Of a stretch of DNA of 64,000 bases, positions 62,831-64,000 are shown piece after piece. Below the pieces are notes generated by a model. The model searched no databases. It had not been told where the DNA came from and worked only from the letters and a program-made list of their open reading frames with translations. The position numbers were made by a program, and so were the translations under genes. Numbering within the stretch: position 1 is the first letter of the stretch; the number at the start of each line of letters is the position of its first letter. The DNA is from Prorocentrum cordatum (Eukaryota > Sar > Dinophyceae > Prorocentrales > Prorocentraceae), in NCBI GenBank assembly GCA_963575745.1, contig CAUYUJ010022044.1, forward strand, positions 45,001 to 109,000, written 5' to 3'.

Positions 62831-63119
62831 CGAGATCCCAACCAACATCCATAAGGCCTCCTCCTCCTCCCCCTTTCACCCTTCCTCCTCCTACTCCCTT
62901 CCGCCTCCTCCTCCTCCTCCTCCTCCTCCTCCTGCCCCCCCCCTCGTGTTGTCTTTCGTCATCTTCAGGGTCGGCGGCAACGGCCGTAAGGCCGTCGCAA
63001 TAATTCATGATGATTTCGGTTTAGAATGATTTCGGGCGGCGTTCGGCATCTTTCCTTTCTCGGTCGTCCAACTTCAGGCGGCCCCAGAAGTGAAATTAAA
63101 AAAACATAAAAGTAGAATA

Positions 63120-63400
63120 GACAATACCAAAAAAAAAAAAAAAAAAAAAAAACAAAAAAACAAAAAAAGAATAAATAAAAAAAAAAATACTAAAAACCAA
63201 AAAAAACCAACAAAATAACATAACATTAAAAAAAAAAAAAAAAAAAGGTAAAAAAAAAGACGAATAAAAAAAAGGACAAGAAAGAAAAAAAAAAAAAAAA
63301 AAAAAAAGGAAAGAAAAAAAACAAAAAAAAAAAAACAAAGAAAAAGAATAAAAAAAAAAAGAAAAAAAACGAAGGAAGAAAGAAAAAAAAAAAACCATAC
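63120..63400. repeat. Poly(A)-rich block
   Basis: About 85% A with scattered C and G over 280 bp. The Phe-rich minus-strand frames are artefacts. A G-run follows at 63438-63456. Like the block at 62328-62530 it could be a degenerate poly(A) tail of a retroelement. Confidence 0.85.
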
Positions 63401-63469
63401 CCCAGAGCCCTCCTAAATGGCTTTAAGACGGCCATCGGGGGGGGGGGGGGGGGGGAGACAACCCGCAAG

Positions 63470-64000
63470 GCCCCTAGACGGCCCTGGACCGCCAAACTAA
63501 AATCGATGATCCTCAGAACGTGTGTTACCGCTAACTTGTGTTTGTCCATCGAAGCCCTTTCGGTAAATTGCACATTGTGTAAACGCACGTTTGCGCGCGT
63601 CACAAAGCGTCTCGGCACGGTGGTGAATCGCAAATGCCGCGCGGAAAATTGAGTGCGGAAAGCGCGGCTGACTCCGATTATATGGGCTGGAAAACCACGT
63701 GTCCCTCGTGCGTCGCGGGAGCTTATCTCTGCCACAACCCGCGCAAATAATTGGCGGAACTGACGGAACCGACGGAACCTTTACGTCACTAACGCGGAAA
63801 TCCCGTTACTAACGGAAACGTTTACGTCGGCAACGGAGATCTACGTCGGCTTGTTTGAGCGACCGAAAACACGATGCGATTTCTACGTCAACGCTCAAAT
63901 CGTGGTAATGATAAAATCCGGGATTTCGAAAAACTGCCCCGGACTTAGATACTCCGTTTCTGAATGTATTAAACTGGCTTATGCGTTTACTAAATGATGT
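63470..64000. other. No gene seen
   Basis: Unique-looking sequence with short repeats of ACGGAACC/AACGGAAA.CG at 63750-63850. No frame or motif that I can support. Confidence 0.4.

Noticed and set aside
62328-63400. Poly(A) tail proving a nearby retrogene
   Set aside because: The blocks are long and A-rich but no coding relic lies upstream of either, so the origin stays open.

Overview
The window looks like nuclear DNA of a dinoflagellate. The clearest sign is the dinoflagellate spliced leader (DinoSL): a full 22-nt copy lies on the minus strand at 15118-15097, and partial copies (16-18 of 22 positions) lie just upstream of four start codons on the plus strand. Very GC-rich DNA, many trinucleotide microsatellites, sparse exon-like islands, candidate GC-AG introns and decayed retroelements fit the same picture. 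I cannot name the species; most of the 64 kb is repeats.

Layout. 0.2-5 kb: (GGA)n/(GAT)n microsatellite, a MITE-like hairpin, short tandem repeats and one candidate minus-strand exon. 5.1-10.1 kb, minus strand: a decayed APE-type LINE (endonuclease, reverse transcriptase with the catalytic YADD changed to YAGD, zinc-finger-like tail) followed by an ORF1/gag-like frame. 11-25.6 kb: dispersed 100-200 bp repeats, an SL-headed minus-strand gene relic (13.65-15.12 kb) with an RRM-like C-terminus, a cluster of seven 36-bp palindromes (16.4-16.8 kb), several microsatellites and a 73-bp satellite (25.05-25.56 kb).

26.8-41.4 kb is the core. Five genes all read on the plus strand: P1 (571 aa), P2 (200 aa), P3 (257 aa), P4 (three exons, about 531 aa) and P7, a 676-aa DDE-type transposase related in layout to CACTA/Plavaka enzymes. 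P2 and P3 lie between the arms of a 1.0-1.1 kb inverted repeat. Six 28-bp palindromes in two helically phased triplets lie between P3 and P4, and a 72-nt near-perfect palindrome lies just before P7. P1, P3, P4 and P7 each have an SL-like sequence 2-77 nt before the start codon. I read this as a multi-gene mobile element or island whose genes passed through trans-spliced mRNA; that it is one unit is inference.

42-50 kb: small minus-strand exons of what may be one coiled-coil gene, with dispersed repeats next to the exon edges in a way that suggests introners (introns made by transposable elements), plus GATC-rich, GTGCCCGG and CCCTATAG arrays. 51-54.2 kb, minus strand: a retroelement RNase H fragment and a separate reverse transcriptase fragment that begins at its YLDD motif, where a (CCT)n microsatellite has replaced the rest. 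55-64 kb: CCAAGAGG-rich dispersed repeats, an 85-bp degenerate tandem array, (GTC)n and (TA)n microsatellites and poly(A)-rich blocks, with no convincing gene. I recognised no tRNA, rRNA, CRISPR array or bacterial-type signal.
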